This document shows positions 5,529-5,742 of a stretch of DNA of 5,742 nucleotides, in pieces. This DNA comes from an uncultured Prevotella sp. (lineage in GTDB: Bacteria; Bacteroidota; Bacteroidia; Bacteroidales; Bacteroidaceae). The notes beneath the pieces were generated by a model. It made no database searches, had not been told where the DNA came from, and saw only the letters and a program-made list of their open reading frames with translations. Each line of letters opens with the position of its first letter. Position 1 is the stretch's first letter. The stretch is from contig CALCUV010000089.1 in NCBI GenBank assembly GCA_937906765.1, positions 1-5,742 on the forward strand. Direction: 5' to 3'. A program made the translations under genes and the position numbers.

Positions 5529-5555
5529 TGCTAACAATATTGTTAGATATATTTG
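5524..5555 (+). promoter_or_regulatory. Overlapping promoter P2 of the tetR-family gene
   Basis: TTTTG (5524-5528) and TATATTTG (5548-5555) also fit -33/-7 with a 19-nt spacer. The P2 -33 element is the end of the P1 -7 element, so the two promoters are offset by exactly 27 bp. The 16-bp palindrome fills the P2 spacer. The implied leader is only about 10 nt, so P2 may be weaker or merely fortuitous. Confidence 0.5.
5531..5546. promoter_or_regulatory. Perfect 16-bp palindrome, probable TetR-family operator
   Basis: CTAACAATATTGTTAG is a perfect palindrome (arms CTAACAAT/ATTGTTAG). It lies 24 bp before the tetR start codon, at the P1 start site and between the P2 elements. TetR-family dimers typically bind palindromes of this size in their own promoters, so autorepression is the natural reading. 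Binding itself is inferred. Confidence 0.7.
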
Positions 5556-5570
5556 TTAAAATTTAAATGT

Positions 5571-5742
5571 ATGGATAATCAAGAGAAACAAAGCAAAGAG
5601 CAACAGATACTTGCGGCGGCGGAGCAGGAGTTCTTGACCAGGGGTTATGATGGTGCCCGTACCACCTCGATAGCGCAGGCGGCGGGCGTAACGCACGCGA
5701 TGTTACACTACTATTTCCGCACCAAGGAGCAACTTTTCAAGC
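5571..5742 (+). CDS. TetR/AcrR-family transcriptional regulator (N-terminal 57 codons, cut by window edge)
   Basis: The visible N-terminus is a TetR-type DNA-binding domain. Helix 1 lies in QQILAAAEQEFLTRGYDGAR (11-30). The helix-turn-helix follows in TTSIAQAAGVTHAMLHYYFR (31-50), with the family hallmark YYFRTKEQLF (47-56). Such proteins are dimeric repressors whose C-terminal domain binds a small ligand; that part is outside the window, so the inducer and target cannot be named. Many control an adjacent efflux or envelope operon, which would lie to the right. The ATG at 5571 is preferred because the ATG at 5567 meets a stop after two codons. There is no Shine-Dalgarno motif. Two promoter matches and a perfect palindrome just upstream suggest autorepression. 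By my count the fragment is about 53% G+C, with GCG-rich alanine runs, in contrast to its AT-rich leader. Confidence 0.93.
   Translation, partial: MDNQEKQSKEQQILAAAEQEFLTRGYDGARTTSIAQAAGVTHAMLHYYFRTKEQLFK

Noticed and set aside
5018..5570. Insertion-sequence or prophage remnant in the right intergenic region
   Set aside because: I found no transposase or integrase fragment, no target-site duplication and no terminal repeat pair of suitable length; the inverted repeats present span only 84 bp.

Overview
The window looks like a chromosomal segment from a member of the Bacteroidota, most likely order Bacteroidales (Prevotella- or Bacteroides-like). Three things point there. The ClpP, ClpX and trigger factor sequences resemble what I know of that group. 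Start codons are preceded by A/T-rich sequence and lack Shine-Dalgarno motifs. Several genes are preceded by matches to the Bacteroidota promoter (-33 TTG / -7 TAnnTTTG). The identification is by recall and motif reading, not by database search.

Left part (1-3228, minus strand): a protein-quality-control cluster in the widespread order tig, clpP, clpX. Trigger factor (449 aa) comes first. It is followed by a 100-nt gap holding a large hairpin with a T-run that looks like a terminator or attenuator. ClpP peptidase (222 aa) is next, and ClpX unfoldase follows after only 6 nt. ClpX is cut by the window edge just after its sensor-2 arginine, with 367 codons present. Trigger factor meets nascent chains at the ribosome, and ClpX feeds rejected or tagged proteins into the ClpP chamber.

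Middle part (3229-5017, plus strand): a divergent promoter region separates tig from a two-gene unit. This unit is ispE, the CDP-ME kinase of the MEP isoprenoid pathway, followed by an EFR1-type protein with a flavodoxin-like domain and two 4Fe-4S clusters. They share an ATGA start/stop overlap, so they are probably co-translated. A strong intrinsic terminator at 5059-5086 ends the unit.

Right part (5087-5742): about 480 nt without a convincing long gene. It holds an 11-bp inverted repeat nested in a second 8-bp one, a possible 55-codon minus-strand ORF with a hydrophobic segment, and a minus-strand -7 element. Just before the right edge is the first 57 codons of a TetR-family repressor. Its upstream region has two overlapping promoter matches 27 bp apart and a perfect 16-bp palindrome, a strong candidate for an autoregulatory operator.

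Most of the window is conserved housekeeping sequence. The best leads are the tetR control region, the hairpin/small-ORF block in the right intergenic region, the palindromic element between tig and clpP, and the ispE-EFR1 coupling. I see no CRISPR array, tRNA, rRNA or intact insertion sequence.
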